Origin: Leishmania mexicana MHOM/GT/2001/U1103
Lineage: Eukaryota; Euglenozoa; Kinetoplastea; Trypanosomatida; Trypanosomatidae
Length of the DNA stretch: 64,000 nt
Reading direction: 5' to 3'
Assembly: GCF_000234665.1 (NCBI RefSeq)
Contig: NC_018329.1
Location: forward strand, 742,489 to 806,488
Positions within the stretch are counted from its first letter, which is position 1. The number at the start of each line of letters is the position of its first letter. Below are positions 10,655 through 21,187 of the stretch, in pieces. The notes below the pieces were generated by a model. The model saw only the letters and a list, made by a program, of their open reading frames with translations. It searched no databases and was not told the DNA's origin. The position numbers and the translations under genes are program-made.

Positions 10655-11007
10655 GTGCGTCGTGTCTCAGGCCCCTCCCCGTGCACCCCTTCCCCCGCTC
10701 TGTGTGTGGCGATGTCAGGGCAGCCCCTGCCCTCCCCTATTCCCGCCAATGCACAACCACTTCTCGTGGTGACAGGGCCAGGCGCCTACGACGCTGGGGA
10801 GTCGGAGCGACTCCGCGCTACGCATGTCGGCGGTCCGGTCGTGGACGGCGTTGCACAGAAGCGACCTGGGATGCGGGCGGGTGCGTTGCCTTTGAGGCGG
10901 GGGCCGTGCTGAGGTGACCGGGACGGCGCACTGCTGTAGCGCGTGTGCCCACGGCTGCTGCGCACCACGCGATGCGAGGGGAGGGGAGGGGCCCCGCGGC
11001 AGGCCCG
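10655..11007 (-). repeat. SIDER-like dispersed element, copy A (internally deleted)
   Basis: By eye, about 353 bp read on the minus strand match the plus strand of 56651-57172 at high identity (well above 90 percent in the parts compared), so the two copies are inverted relative to each other about 46 kb apart. Compared with the longer copy, this one lacks 173 bp, and the junction falls on the octamer CAGGTCGC (plus 10861-10868 as its complement), which occurs at both ends of the missing segment in copy B. The size of the long copy, its position in a 3' UTR and its dispersed nature fit Leishmania SIDER retroposon remnants, which can affect mRNA stability. The family name is inference. It lies in sense orientation in the presumed 3' UTR of the NPHP4-like gene. 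Confidence 0.8.
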
Positions 11008-11119
11008 GGGGAGAAGGGGAAGGAGCAGCTTACTTTGTGTTCTATGGCAGAAAAATGGACACGTTGGCACGATAGATGTAATTCTAGCATGAACAGGGCA
11101 GCAGGGTGACACGCAAGCA

Positions 11120-11525
11120 CAACCACAGTTCACCCACCTTTGTTGCACGACGGCTGCGTCACGGAGCGGGACCAAGCAACACAGCCTGGCATCCTTCAGT
11201 CCAGTGCAAAGCCACTGTATGCAGTGCAGGCGAGGCCCAGGATTATGCTCAACATCACGTCAACGCAGCAGACGCAGAGAAGCAGTAGGCGGGTGTGCAT
11301 ACCTGTTGAATCGCCGGCAGGATTCGTAGTGAGCCGGTGCAAGCGTTGTCATGAGCGCATGTCTCTCCGGCACGGCGCCAGCCCAGAGCTGGCAGCCGGA
11401 TACTGAGACTTCGCCAGCCGTACTCGAGGTCAGGCGGCAGACTGCTTGGAGTCTCCAGAGAGCAAGCACGGGACCCCTGTGACACGACGCGCTGAGATGG
11501 CCGGCATCGTCAGGGGCTCCTGATG
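11120..11525 (+). repeat. Possible degenerate SIDER-like element
   Basis: The right end, near 11475-11500, contains ACACGACGCGCTGAG, matching the 3' end of the element at 56651-57197 (ACACGACTCGCTGAGG), and it is followed by an A-rich stretch. Further inside, a GGTCAGGCGGC...GGAGTC pattern loosely resembles the middle of that element. The left limit is a guess, and similarity is too patchy to be sure without alignment. Confidence 0.35.
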
Positions 11526-11688
11526 GACAGAAACAATGAGAAAAGGCGGCAGGAATAGAGCTGCGCTATCTATGGCCGGTGAGAAAGCGGGTGGGAGGGG
11601 GGAGGGCAGAGGGGGTGGGGCCAGGATACGTACACACCGCCGAGCTGTACCACTGACCTTCCCGCCTCTTCTCTTTTACCGCACGCAC

Positions 11689-14600
11689 CTATGGCTCGAC
11701 GCTCACGATTGGGTGCGCGCGGAGCACGATCTGCAGATGGTACGACTCCACCGTCTTGTCCTCGGAGTTGTTGATGAAGATCCACACTGGCCACCGCCCC
11801 TCCTGCTGACCGGGCGGCAGCGTCAGGAGGTCGAACTGAAGGCGGACGAACTGCGTGTCGCTTGGGGCCAGCGTGAACTTCGACGGGTTCACGCGGAGGT
11901 TGAACTTGTAGTTGTGATGCACCTGGAACACCTCCTCGCGGTCTCCGCAATTTACAAACGTGAGGCGGCGCAGCACGGGGCCCTTCACTTCTGCGAGGGA
12001 GAGCTCGATCACCTGTGAGTACGTCGGCGTGGGGTGCACGGTGGACACTGTCACTAGCGTCTTCTTGAGCGTGTCGTCCTGCAGGGTGTGGAGAAGCATG
12101 CGCTGCGTGCCGACGTCGCGGGGGTGCAGGCGCAGCACGTACGACGCCCCGCGCCGCTCCACCGTGACGGCGGTGTCGCTGCAGTACAGGTCGCGCGTCC
12201 CCTCCGCAGGCAGGCCCAGTGCCGTTGTCTGACCCCAATAGATGTCCCGCGTCATGAAGCTTTCACAGGCGAAGATGCACAGTTCCCACGTTTCGTACAG
12301 GCGACTCATGGCGGCGTCGTAGAAGAGCGTCACGTACTCGATACGCTGGCGGCCAACCTCCTTCGGTATTTCTGTCGTCACAGTTGCCTCCTCCCACGCG
12401 GTGATGTAGGCCTGCGTGATGGGGTCCAGCACCACATTCGTGCTTACGGACGTCTTCTCGCCCGACGTGGCGACGAAGGCACAGAGCTCACGCATGCGCT
12501 GCAGCAGGGCGGAGCTGCCGGTCGTGACGGGAAAGCTCGCAGACGAGAAGGTGCGGGAGAGGATACGCTTGGACACCTCCGTGCCAGGTGCACCGAAGAT
12601 CTCGTAGCGCCGGTCCACCACCGGTGGCACGACGGTGGCACGTACGCGGATGCAGCAGACCAGCTCCCGCGTCTCAGAGTAAACGCGCACTGTGATGTTC
12701 TGCTGCTGCTGGTTCGCGCCACTCCCACCGCCACCGCCGGCTGCCTGCGCTATGGAGAGCCGTATTGCCAGCGACAGCTCCGTCTTCTCGCGCGGCCCTA
12801 ACACAAAGTTGGGCGCGCCTGTGACAGTGCAGACGTCGGTGTCCCGCGGGTCCACCTCCACAAAGAACTCCATGGCGCAATAGAAAGGGTTCGCGAAGGA
12901 CGTCCGCACCACCTCGGGGCGCCACGAGATGACGAGTACGTCGTGCTCCACAGTGAGGCGGCTCAGCAACGCCTCGGCAATGCGCCGCGACTTGACGGCG
13001 GCGCGCTCGAGTTCGAGCTGGCGCAGGCGGTACTCCAACTCGGCCGCCTCCTGCGCTGCCTGCACGTGTGCGTCGGGCACACCCGGCAGCTGCGGCGCCG
13101 TCCCCACGCTTTGCTGGTGCTCCCGCAGCTGGGTCTTGAAGTACTGCGCGCGTTGCCAGTGCAGGGTGCCGACTCCGCTCGCACCGCCGCCGCGGCCCTT
13201 TTTCGCTTCCGGAGTCGGCGGGGCGGCAGCTCTGGGCGAGTCCGAGGAGCCGCCGTCCGCCGCTGCGGCGCCATTGATACCGGAGGGCAGTGTGATTGCG
13301 CCTGCCGGGCTCAGCCGGTCGGCGTGCCGCAGCTTCTTTGCGGTAATGACGCGACTCGGCACGTTCTCCGGAAGACGCACGGTAGCGAGCGCAGCCGCGC
13401 AGCTCTTCCCATCACCAGCGGCGGCCCCGATGCCTACGCAGAAGATGGTGAGGTGCAGTTGACCCGCATGCCGCATCACGGGAAACACCTTTGGTGGCAC
13501 CACCTGCTCCGTCATGCTCAAGTCCCGCTGCAGCACCACATCCATGGGGATCATCGCGCACGTGGCCGAGATGGGGCGGCGGAAGGTGGCCAGCGGCAGG
13601 CTTGCCGTGGCGAGGTAGAACATACTCAGGGCGTCGTACAGGTGCACGTAGACAACAGCGTTGCTCAAGGACTTGTACTTGCGCATAGCACTGCACTGCA
13701 GTGCCGCTGTCGGTTCACACCACACAAAGCCGGCGTCGCGGCGATCGTCGTACACCTTGTAACTCTCGTTGGTGGGCGTCTGTTCCACCGAGGTGACGTG
13801 CAGGGGACCCACCTGCTGATACGGTAGAGGACCGAACGAGAAGAGAAGACAGATGTCCGCCGGCATGTGCAACGCGCTGTCCACGGTTATGCCCTCCAGC
13901 CGGAAGCCGTAGAGAGACGACGTGAGCTCGTCAACGACCGGCGCCGTGTCGTCCAGCAGTGTCCCGTGAAGGGGGTGAAGAATGGGCTGCACGCCATCTT
14001 GCATGAGCTTGCGCGCCCTCCACGAGACTGCGAGGGGCCGCGGCGCGAGGTCGACCAAGTCGACGCCGCCGTCCGCCAGGCCCTTGTTGAGACGCTCCTG
14101 CAGGGCAGGACTGAGGGCAGCCAAGCCACTGCCATCACCGCTGGTCTGTTGGAGAATCATGTCCTGTGCCTCGCGCACCTTGTGCAGCTCCTCCATGATG
14201 GTGCAGAGCAGCTTGAAGATGCCTGCACTGTCGCCGCCGTCGGCGGGTGCCGGCAAGGGTGTGTAGCTGGGTGGCCCCACCGCCACGCGACTGCCAGGGA
14301 CGTCGGCGGTAGAAAGAACCTGCGCCGGCCTCGCTCCGGAGATGACGGAGGAGGCGGAGGACGTCAGCGAGGAAGAGCTCACCTCGTCCTTCGTGATTTC
14401 CTCCCTCTGCTGTGCTGCTACCGCCGATGGGGCGGCGACGGGGCCTGCGGACAGCGCCCTTGCTGGCCTGCCGGTGTCGTGGTACTCCACGGTGAGGGTT
14501 ACCGCGATCGGCAGCCGCCCGTACGGGCTCGTCGAGTCCACCATCAGCAGCCGTGCGTCTTCGCAGGAGAAGGGGCCCCGCAAGGCGGGAAGGTTCTCCA

Positions 14601-15672
14601 CTCGGATGTCGCGGTCCTGCATCGGCATCATGCAAAGCGGTAGCACGCAGAAGCCCAGAACGGCAAAGGCGAGTGAGCCTGGCGCGCGGCGGCGTATGGC
14701 CAGCACCAACGACGTGGCGGAATGCACGGGCAGTCGGTCAATTTCGAGAGGCAGGTCAGAGCGCAGAAGGACCGTGTTGGCGGCTGGCGCTGCAGGCGGA
14801 CGCCGAGTAGATGAGGAAGAGGTGATCGATGAGGAGCTGTGCCGACTGCCGTCGCTCGGTGCCTCTAAGATCAGCGACACTTCGCTGCCCTTGCCAAGCT
14901 GCTGAAAGCCGTTATGGGCCACCGCTGCGACGGACCAGTCCGCGTCCGGGTCGGCTAGGTTCAACGCTGACTCCTCCGTCGATCCAGACAGCTCAATGTT
15001 CCTCACACACAGTCGGAAAAGTGAGGTGCCAGGCATTGGCGTGGCACGTGTAAAGTTCTCGGAGACGAAGATGCCAGGCGGCACCAGCTCCCCCATCAGC
15101 TGCGCGAGTGCTGCGTCCTGGTCCACAGCCACATCACATGTTAGCGCGACGTCGCTCGGGGCCGTCGGCAGGCTAACCGGGGGCCACGAGCTCTGCTCCA
15201 CGAGCAGGAGGTGCGCACTGCCAGGCCGCAGCCTGACCGAGATCGTACCCCTCATCATCTCCTCCACTGGGCAGAAGCCCCAGCTGGTAACCCGGTACTC
15301 TTCCAGCGGTGCCGACGGGCGAGTGTCATGCACCACAGTCTCCAACACAAGGAGCTGGGTCGGCGCCACTTGCACGGCCAGCGGCCGAGTTATATCACGT
15401 GCCTCCAGCTGGTACGTCGCGCCAAGAAACATCTTGCGTGTGGGGTCGAAGAGAGCGAGATTAACGGCCTCGACATCGCTTGCCGCAATCCGCTGCTTAG
15501 TAAGCTCGCGAAAGCGGAGACGCAGCGTGTGCACCGCTCCGCCATGAAATTGAACCTGCTTCCGGGCCGCCGCGCACTCCCACGTATCATGCCGAAAGGC
15601 GTTGGAGAGCAGAAGGCGGGCTGTCTGCTCCGCCGAGCGGGAATGCCACGCTGGGCTACCGGACCGAGGCAT
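11689..15672 (-). CDS. Nephrocystin-4-like protein (ciliary transition zone)
   Basis: A 1327-residue protein, close in length to nephrocystin-4 (about 1400). NPHP4 is a scaffold of the cilium/flagellum transition zone. The N-terminal half has beta-rich segments with C2-like character. A region near residues 880-990 (SWRPEVVRTSFANPFYCAMEF) and the C-terminus (VNCGDREEVFQVHHNY, then RWPVWIFINNSED) look like the Ig/MSP-like beta domains that close NPHP4 proteins. The middle contains Ser/Ala-rich linkers and a charged Arg/Glu-rich helix around 850-880. The family assignment rests on overall architecture, length and these C-terminal patterns. I am moderately sure, and another Ig-repeat ciliary protein is the main alternative. 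Start ATG at 15672. Confidence 0.6.
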   Translation of the reverse strand: MPRSGSPAWHSRSAEQTARLLLSNAFRHDTWECAAARKQVQFHGGAVHTLRLRFRELTKQRIAASDVEAVNLALFDPTRKMFLGATYQLEARDITRPLAVQVAPTQLLVLETVVHDTRPSAPLEEYRVTSWGFCPVEEMMRGTISVRLRPGSAHLLLVEQSSWPPVSLPTAPSDVALTCDVAVDQDAALAQLMGELVPPGIFVSENFTRATPMPGTSLFRLCVRNIELSGSTEESALNLADPDADWSVAAVAHNGFQQLGKGSEVSLILEAPSDGSRHSSSSITSSSSTRRPPAAPAANTVLLRSDLPLEIDRLPVHSATSLVLAIRRRAPGSLAFAVLGFCVLPLCMMPMQDRDIRVENLPALRGPFSCEDARLLMVDSTSPYGRLPIAVTLTVEYHDTGRPARALSAGPVAAPSAVAAQQREEITKDEVSSSSLTSSASSVISGARPAQVLSTADVPGSRVAVGPPSYTPLPAPADGGDSAGIFKLLCTIMEELHKVREAQDMILQQTSGDGSGLAALSPALQERLNKGLADGGVDLVDLAPRPLAVSWRARKLMQDGVQPILHPLHGTLLDDTAPVVDELTSSLYGFRLEGITVDSALHMPADICLLFSFGPLPYQQVGPLHVTSVEQTPTNESYKVYDDRRDAGFVWCEPTAALQCSAMRKYKSLSNAVVYVHLYDALSMFYLATASLPLATFRRPISATCAMIPMDVVLQRDLSMTEQVVPPKVFPVMRHAGQLHLTIFCVGIGAAAGDGKSCAAALATVRLPENVPSRVITAKKLRHADRLSPAGAITLPSGINGAAAADGGSSDSPRAAAPPTPEAKKGRGGGASGVGTLHWQRAQYFKTQLREHQQSVGTAPQLPGVPDAHVQAAQEAAELEYRLRQLELERAAVKSRRIAEALLSRLTVEHDVLVISWRPEVVRTSFANPFYCAMEFFVEVDPRDTDVCTVTGAPNFVLGPREKTELSLAIRLSIAQAAGGGGGSGANQQQQNITVRVYSETRELVCCIRVRATVVPPVVDRRYEIFGAPGTEVSKRILSRTFSSASFPVTTGSSALLQRMRELCAFVATSGEKTSVSTNVVLDPITQAYITAWEEATVTTEIPKEVGRQRIEYVTLFYDAAMSRLYETWELCIFACESFMTRDIYWGQTTALGLPAEGTRDLYCSDTAVTVERRGASYVLRLHPRDVGTQRMLLHTLQDDTLKKTLVTVSTVHPTPTYSQVIELSLAEVKGPVLRRLTFVNCGDREEVFQVHHNYKFNLRVNPSKFTLAPSDTQFVRLQFDLLTLPPGQQEGRWPVWIFINNSEDKTVESYHLQIVLRAHPIVSVEP

Positions 15673-17745
15673 CGCTGTGCGCGGCCTTGTGTGTACCAGT
15701 GGGTAGGGCTTCCTTGTGCCTAGGGCTTCTCCCTTTTCTTCCCTTCTTGCTCCTCAGACGGGTAAAATACAGACACACACGTACACACACTGAGAGCGGC
15801 AACACCAGCTACTGATGTAGCCGGTCCTCCTTGTATGTAGAGTGTTGGGGATGCGGGAGAGGGGGGAGGAGGAGGCGGAGAACCCCCCTTGGCAGTCCCT
15901 CAGCACCCTCGCCGTGACGGTGTGTGGCCTTCCCCCGTTGGCAGTCTCTATGAAAGGATGATGAAACCACTACAGTGCAGAGCAACGTAAGCCAGGCTGC
16001 AGCCCTATCCTTCTTCGTGGACTTCAAGACGTGTGCCGCGGTTGATGCAGCTGCTCTCGCCGTTATGTAGCGCCCTGCTGTCTTGAAGAGGTACGTTGTG
16101 TCTGTGCTTGTGAGTGACTGGACCTGTGGTGGTTGAGGGGTGGAGGTGAGGGGTCTATGCTTCTTCCAGTGCACACGGTGCACTTGTGCGTGATGGCCTC
16201 GCTCTGTGTGTGTATGTGTGTGTCGGAGTGCCCGCGTTCGTGTATACGTCTGGACTTGTGCTGTGTACACAGCAGCACACATAGGCAGACACCACCGACA
16301 CACCTGCTGCAGTACTTCGCGCTTACCCGTGTGGGGAGTTGGAGAGTGTTGGAGGGAGATAGACGGGAAGTACGCTCGTGCGCAGGCAGGCAGGTAGGGG
16401 GGCCGCTGATGACAGCGAGTACGAACAGTCAAGCGACCCTCTTTCACAGCAAAGAGGTGCACGCGGACCCTATGGTGCATGCGGGTGTCTCGAACACGTG
16501 CGTGCGTGTGCATGTGTGTGTCACAGACCACGTAAGAAAGGTGGAGGGAGGGGAGGGGGGAGAGGTGCGGGTATGCGCGAACATGCACCATTCATGCCCA
16601 ACACAGACTTCTCCCCCCCCTCCCCCGCACAGCTGCAACAGCCGTGCACTCCCTCTCCCTTGTTCGCTCACAACTAGTACACACGCAGCACTTGGTGCAG
16701 CGGCGAACCGCAGCGCATGCGCCACCCCACAACCTGGGTCCCTCCGCGCCTCCGCGACACCAGCGGCAGGCGTGCCGTCAGCTCACTGCACGACACGGCA
16801 GCGACGCATCGCCGTCTCTGCATGGAAAGGATGGCCCTCCAGCCGCTCCAACGTCGGCACGTTGTGTTTTACCAGTAACACACATATACATGCACGTACA
16901 CACGCGCATGCACGCACAGGCACTTCACCGGCCAGCTCTTCGTCCTCTCACGGCATCGATGCCACACACGTCCATTCACGAAGAAGAAGAGAGGCGTCAT
17001 CGACGTCCGCAAGACGGCGGTCACTGAGCTGTTCGTCGAGTGTGTGAACACGTGGTCGGAGGATGACTCGGGGAGCCACAAGCGAGCAGGCGATGGGCGT
17101 GCGGGCCTGCGCCCGTGCGTGCAGGTGTGATTGGGTACGTGTGCGAGTGAGCGTGTTAGTAAATTTAAAGGAGCGTGCTCACAGCCGGATGAGAGAGTAG
17201 CGGGTAGGCAGCGAGGCTAGCGCGTAGGAAAAAGTAAAAGAATCTCGCGCGGGTCGCAGGGGCACGGTGTGTCCGTGTGTGTGTGTGTGTGGGAGCGCAC
17301 ACACTTATGCGTGTTGCACGTCATCTCTTCGCACCACCGCCCTCACACTCACTACACACGTACAACAAGGGATGCCATCACCCCCTCTCCTCCACCGCGG
17401 CCGCTGCTGTGCCATTATCGGGCCTCCGCGTAGGAGGGTCGACAGCCTGCCCCCCGCCCCCTTGCTCTTAGAGGGTCTGTGCGTCGTGCACCACGTTACG
17501 GTGCGTGCGCCCGCTGTTGACAGCGGCACCGGGGACCACTGCAGTTGCCAGGGAACAGAAAACAAAAGACACATAAAAGAACGAGGGAGGCCAAAGAAGT
17601 GAACGGAGAGAGACAGAGGGGACGGGGGAGGGGGTGGGTGGGTGGCTCAGCAGCAACGCCGACATGCGCTGGTGTGTGCTTGTGCCAGCGCACGCTCTCG
17701 CCCCTCCCCTCTACCATCGCGACCGGCGGCCGCTGTTGCGCCCAC
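15673..17745. other. Long intergenic spacer
   Basis: About 2 kb with no supportable gene. CA-rich runs lie near 15770-15790, and GT-rich runs near 16200-16225 and 17268-17290. The block 16690-16870 is less repetitive than its surroundings but shows no codon-like pattern and no clear match to the SIDER-like copies. Confidence 0.55.
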
Positions 17746-18585
17746 TTACACGAGGGCGCTAGGTTGGTTCGTCCACGACTTGCCCTTTTCCTCCGATATA
17801 TCCTTCAGCGCCTTCACCCAGGTGCCGGCCTGGACCATGGCGTGGTGCAGCTCGCTGCCGATGCTGATGAAGGTGAAGCCCTTCTCCAGGAACTCGCCTA
17901 CGCGGTCCGTGCCGAACAGAAACAGGCCCAGGATGACGTCGTGCTTCTTGGCCGTTGTGATCAGCTTGTCCGTGGCAGCCTGTAGCTCCGGCGAGAAGTA
18001 CATCTGGGGGAACACGTAGCGGCCGTCGTACAGGCCCATGGACATGCAGAGGTCGTTCTGGCCAAGGAAAGCGATGTCGATGCCCTTCACTGCCATGATT
18101 TCCTCCAGGTTGTCAATGCACGCCGCTGTCTCCACCTGGAAGGCGACCACCACGTTCTTGTTCGACTCCGGCACGTAGCCCAGTAGGCCCTTCGCGTTCA
18201 TGCACTGCTGCGGCTGGTACACGGAGCGCGTGCCAGTCGTCGGATAGTAGCAGCAGGACACGGCCTCCTGCAGCTCCTGCGCATTGTTCACGTACGGGAT
18301 CAGCACGCCATCGGCGCCGTTGTCCAGAGCGCACTGGATGCCAGCGCGGTCCTGCGTGCTCGCCACGCGCACCATGACCTTGGAGTGACCCGTGCGGATG
18401 GCAGCGATCATGTGCGCCATCGTCAGTGGGTCCACCGGCGAGTGCTGAGCGTCGATCAGCAGCCAGTCGTAGCCAGAGTGGCTGAACTGGCCGGCCAGCA
18501 GCGGGCTGGCGGAGTTCAGGAAGACGCCGAATTTCGGCTTGCCGGCACGCATCTCGGCTTTGAACTCAGCGCCACCAGCGGACAT
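17746..18585 (-). CDS. HpcH/HpaI-family aldolase
   Basis: A 279-residue class II (metal-dependent) aldolase of the HpcH/HpaI or citrate-lyase-beta-like TIM-barrel family. These enzymes cleave hydroxy-oxo-dicarboxylates such as 2,4-dihydroxyhept-2-ene-1,7-dioate to pyruvate plus an aldehyde. The conserved active-site residues can be placed: D45 and H48 in IDAQHSP, R73 in MVRVAS, metal ligand E152 in QVETAA and metal ligand D178 in GQNDL, together with the PTTGTRS loop at 115-121. Length fits the family. No presequence is evident (MSAGGAEFKAEM), so it is probably cytosolic. The physiological substrate cannot be read from sequence. A long purine run on the plus strand at 18590-18610 gives a pyrimidine tract directly before the start. 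Confidence 0.9.
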   Translation of the reverse strand: MSAGGAEFKAEMRAGKPKFGVFLNSASPLLAGQFSHSGYDWLLIDAQHSPVDPLTMAHMIAAIRTGHSKVMVRVASTQDRAGIQCALDNGADGVLIPYVNNAQELQEAVSCCYYPTTGTRSVYQPQQCMNAKGLLGYVPESNKNVVVAFQVETAACIDNLEEIMAVKGIDIAFLGQNDLCMSMGLYDGRYVFPQMYFSPELQAATDKLITTAKKHDVILGLFLFGTDRVGEFLEKGFTFISIGSELHHAMVQAGTWVKALKDISEEKGKSWTNQPSALV

Positions 18586-20269
18586 GGTTCACGAGGGAGA
18601 GAGGGGGGGGGGCGGTAAGGGTGACGGTGGTGGCTGTATAGGAGCGGCTGCCAGAGTGCGGGAGAGAGGGAGCGATAGGCGAAGGCGGTAGGGGGATATG
18701 CGAAGGTGAGTGCTTGGGCAAGGGGAGAGGTCGAAGTGTGGAAGCGGGACTTTGAGGAGGGGAGGGGAAGGGAGGGGGGGGGTGAAGGGCCGGGAGATGT
18801 ACATGCGCATGTGTGATGCGGCGCAGTCTCCGAAAACGGAAAGTGCGTAAGACAGCCCTACCGTGACTCAGCGGATGTCCACATGAGCAGGAGCACACAC
18901 ACACACACACAGATACATAGATACGCCAGCACTGAGACTTGCGGTGTGCCGCGGCGAAGGAGTTGCGCCGTCCGAATGCTCGAGGGTTGGGAGTCGTCTC
19001 ACCTGTATGTGCTGCCATGTGGGGGCTCAGGCTTAAGCGTTGCCGCCTGTGCCGCTCACTGCCTGTGAAGGCCACGTTAGCGTGCACCGAGAACCTCCCC
19101 TCAGTCATCAAGATGCCCCAACGCTCAGGCTGTGCTTTATAGTTATATGTCCTGCGTGTGCTTGCCTGTCTGTGCCCAGTGTGTGTGTGTGTGTGTTAGA
19201 GGAGGGAGACACGGGCGGGACCACGTCTATCCATGCTCTCACCATCACCGCGGCCAATGCTGCTGCGACGGCTGCGGAGCCACATCGTCCAACAAAGAAG
19301 GGGTCACACTTATCCACATCAACACAGACGTGCACGTGGAGCACGCAGGCAAGGAGCTGATCTGCACACTCGAGAGAAGACAACACGGGCAGGAGAACGA
19401 AAAACGAGGGAGGATGTCGACAGACAGCCCAGAGTCATGACACCGCCAACACGCCCACCCACGCCGGTGTGCGACGGCCACACAGGAGGAAAGGTGAAGG
19501 CACAGTTACACGCACATACACGCACGCACATAGAAGCTTCACATTCGAAGGATAGAGAGAGGGTGCGAAGAGGCAGAAAGGATGATACATGTCATGGCGC
19601 GGACGTACGGGCACGCACGCGCCAACACGCGGGTGCGCAGCAGCCTCCCCTCCCCTCCCCCCTCACACACGAGCTGGTTTACACAAGGCAAGAGAGAGAC
19701 GTATGTCCACGTGATGAGCATGACGCAGTAGGGGCGGCGGGGGACGGATATGTGCCTCTGTGTGTGCGCGGGTGCTGCGTGGATATGTGTCTCTGCCGGT
19801 GAAGAGACGGACGAGCGTGCTGCTGTGAGAGAGAAACCCAAAGAGCAGCAACACGAGATGCGGCGCAACGCGCACACGCATGCATGGAGCATCGAGAGGG
19901 GAAGGGACAGACAAACTTTAGCGACGCCCGTCTCCCTGTGCGTGTGTGTGCAAGGTGAGCGGCTTGATGAGGGGAAAAAGAAGAGGAGAGGCGGGGCAGC
20001 GCGGGCACACGCACACACACGGTGGAGCGGGAGGAGGGAGCGACACACAACATAAATAAGACAACCCCATCAGCGAGAAGTACACATGGGTGTGCGAGCA
20101 CTATGATAAGAATCCACAGTCTGCTCATGACGCCACAGACGAGGATCGTGACCGTCGTGGGAGTTCAAGGGTAAGAGGAGGGAAGGGAAAGGCGTGACAG
20201 AGTGACTACAGACACCGTCTCCTCATAACGCAGAGGCGCGTGCGCGGCATCCTTCCTCAGCCGCAGCAT
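18586..20269. other. Intergenic spacer with CA/GT runs
   Basis: No supportable gene. An (AC)n run lies at about 18894-18912 and a (GT)n run at 19179-19196, with further GT/CA-rich tracts towards 20020. Reading frames here are repeat-derived. Confidence 0.55.
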
Positions 20270-21187
20270 CTACTGCTGCTGCAGGGTCTCGACTGCCTTC
20301 ACCAGCACCTTGCTGACCTCCTCTTCCGAGGCGCTGTCGCCCAACATCTCCAGCGCCTTGGCCATGACGCGCTGCGCTGCACGGCGCTGGCCAAGCACCT
20401 CCACATCTGGGATGACGAGCTCGAAGCGGAGGGGGCTCGCAATGTAGTCCAGCGTCTGCGACCGGCCCTCGAGAATGACGTTGTAGCCGTCGGCGCTGAG
20501 CTGCTTGACGGCACCAGCGCCGAAGCGGATGACCTCGCCCTGGGTCTTCTGGGCTACCGTCGGTACCTTGGAGCTGATAAGTGGGGTCTTGAGCAACGTG
20601 TTCTGCACGTCCGCCACGCGCGTCGTGCCGTCGAGCATCGTATGGAATATTCCGTCCTCGCACTTCACGAACGTGACGCGCTTCTCGACGGAGGAGAGCA
20701 GCTCGTCCGTCAAGCTCTCTTCCGTGATCTCCTTCCCCTGGGCAGCGAGAACCTCGTTGCACAGATAAGTGTAGCTGCGGAAAATGTTGCCGTTGCTCCA
20801 CGTGACGCACTTAGGCAGCGCATCCTTGAGCTTGCTCACCGTGGTGCCCTTGCCGGTGCCGCTGAGTCCCTGCAGAATGATGATATTGCCGTTCTTGGAT
20901 GGGAGCGCTGCCATGATCTTGTCCGTCACCTCCTGTGCACTGAGTCCGACCACGTTCAGCTTGTTCACCGGCGACGCATCCGGCTTCCCGCTCACGATGC
21001 CCTTTCGAATGGCGATGCGGATGCCGTTGCTCAGCTTCTCGGCATCCTCGTTGTCGCGCCTGAGGATGTCCTCACCCTCGTTCTTGGAGAGAGACTGAAA
21101 GTGGGCGTTTCCCTTCAGGAGCGCGAGCACGCAGGAGCTGCTGACGTCATCTTGTTCGCGAAGGATCTGGAGGGTCGTCTTCTGCAT
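20270..21187 (-). CDS. P-loop nucleotide kinase-like protein (cytidylate-kinase-like)
   Basis: A 305-residue protein with a clear Walker A, GLSGTGKGTT, at residues 107-116 after hydrophobic strand NIIILQ, and a later DGYNVILEGRSQTLDYI segment typical of the small P-loop kinases that phosphorylate nucleoside monophosphates. It most resembles the cytidylate kinase group. About 100 residues precede the kinase core (MQKTTLQILREQDD), longer than bacterial CMP kinases, and the C-terminal 50 residues are helical. The ATG at 21187 is preferred over an upstream in-frame ATG at 21487, because the 100 extra residues are Pro/Thr/His-rich translations of the CA-rich 5' UTR. Substrate is not certain from sequence. 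Confidence 0.75.
   Translation of the reverse strand: MQKTTLQILREQDDVSSSCVLALLKGNAHFQSLSKNEGEDILRRDNEDAEKLSNGIRIAIRKGIVSGKPDASPVNKLNVVGLSAQEVTDKIMAALPSKNGNIIILQGLSGTGKGTTVSKLKDALPKCVTWSNGNIFRSYTYLCNEVLAAQGKEITEESLTDELLSSVEKRVTFVKCEDGIFHTMLDGTTRVADVQNTLLKTPLISSKVPTVAQKTQGEVIRFGAGAVKQLSADGYNVILEGRSQTLDYIASPLRFELVIPDVEVLGQRRAAQRVMAKALEMLGDSASEEEVSKVLVKAVETLQQQ

Larger units (their letters stand above)
10246..11688. other. Intergenic spacer carrying SIDER-like repeats
   Basis: Upstream of the kinase is a (TGTC)n-type tract near 10268-10288, then a purine-rich block at 10330-10365 that reads as a pyrimidine tract on the coding strand. The middle holds the dispersed repeat at 10655-11007 and a more degenerate relative near 11120-11525. 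No gene is supportable. Confidence 0.65.

Noticed and set aside
16690..16870. Possible additional SIDER-like fragment in the 15.7-17.7 kb spacer
   Set aside because: Only short GC-rich words in common with the two clear copies; not enough to claim homology by eye.
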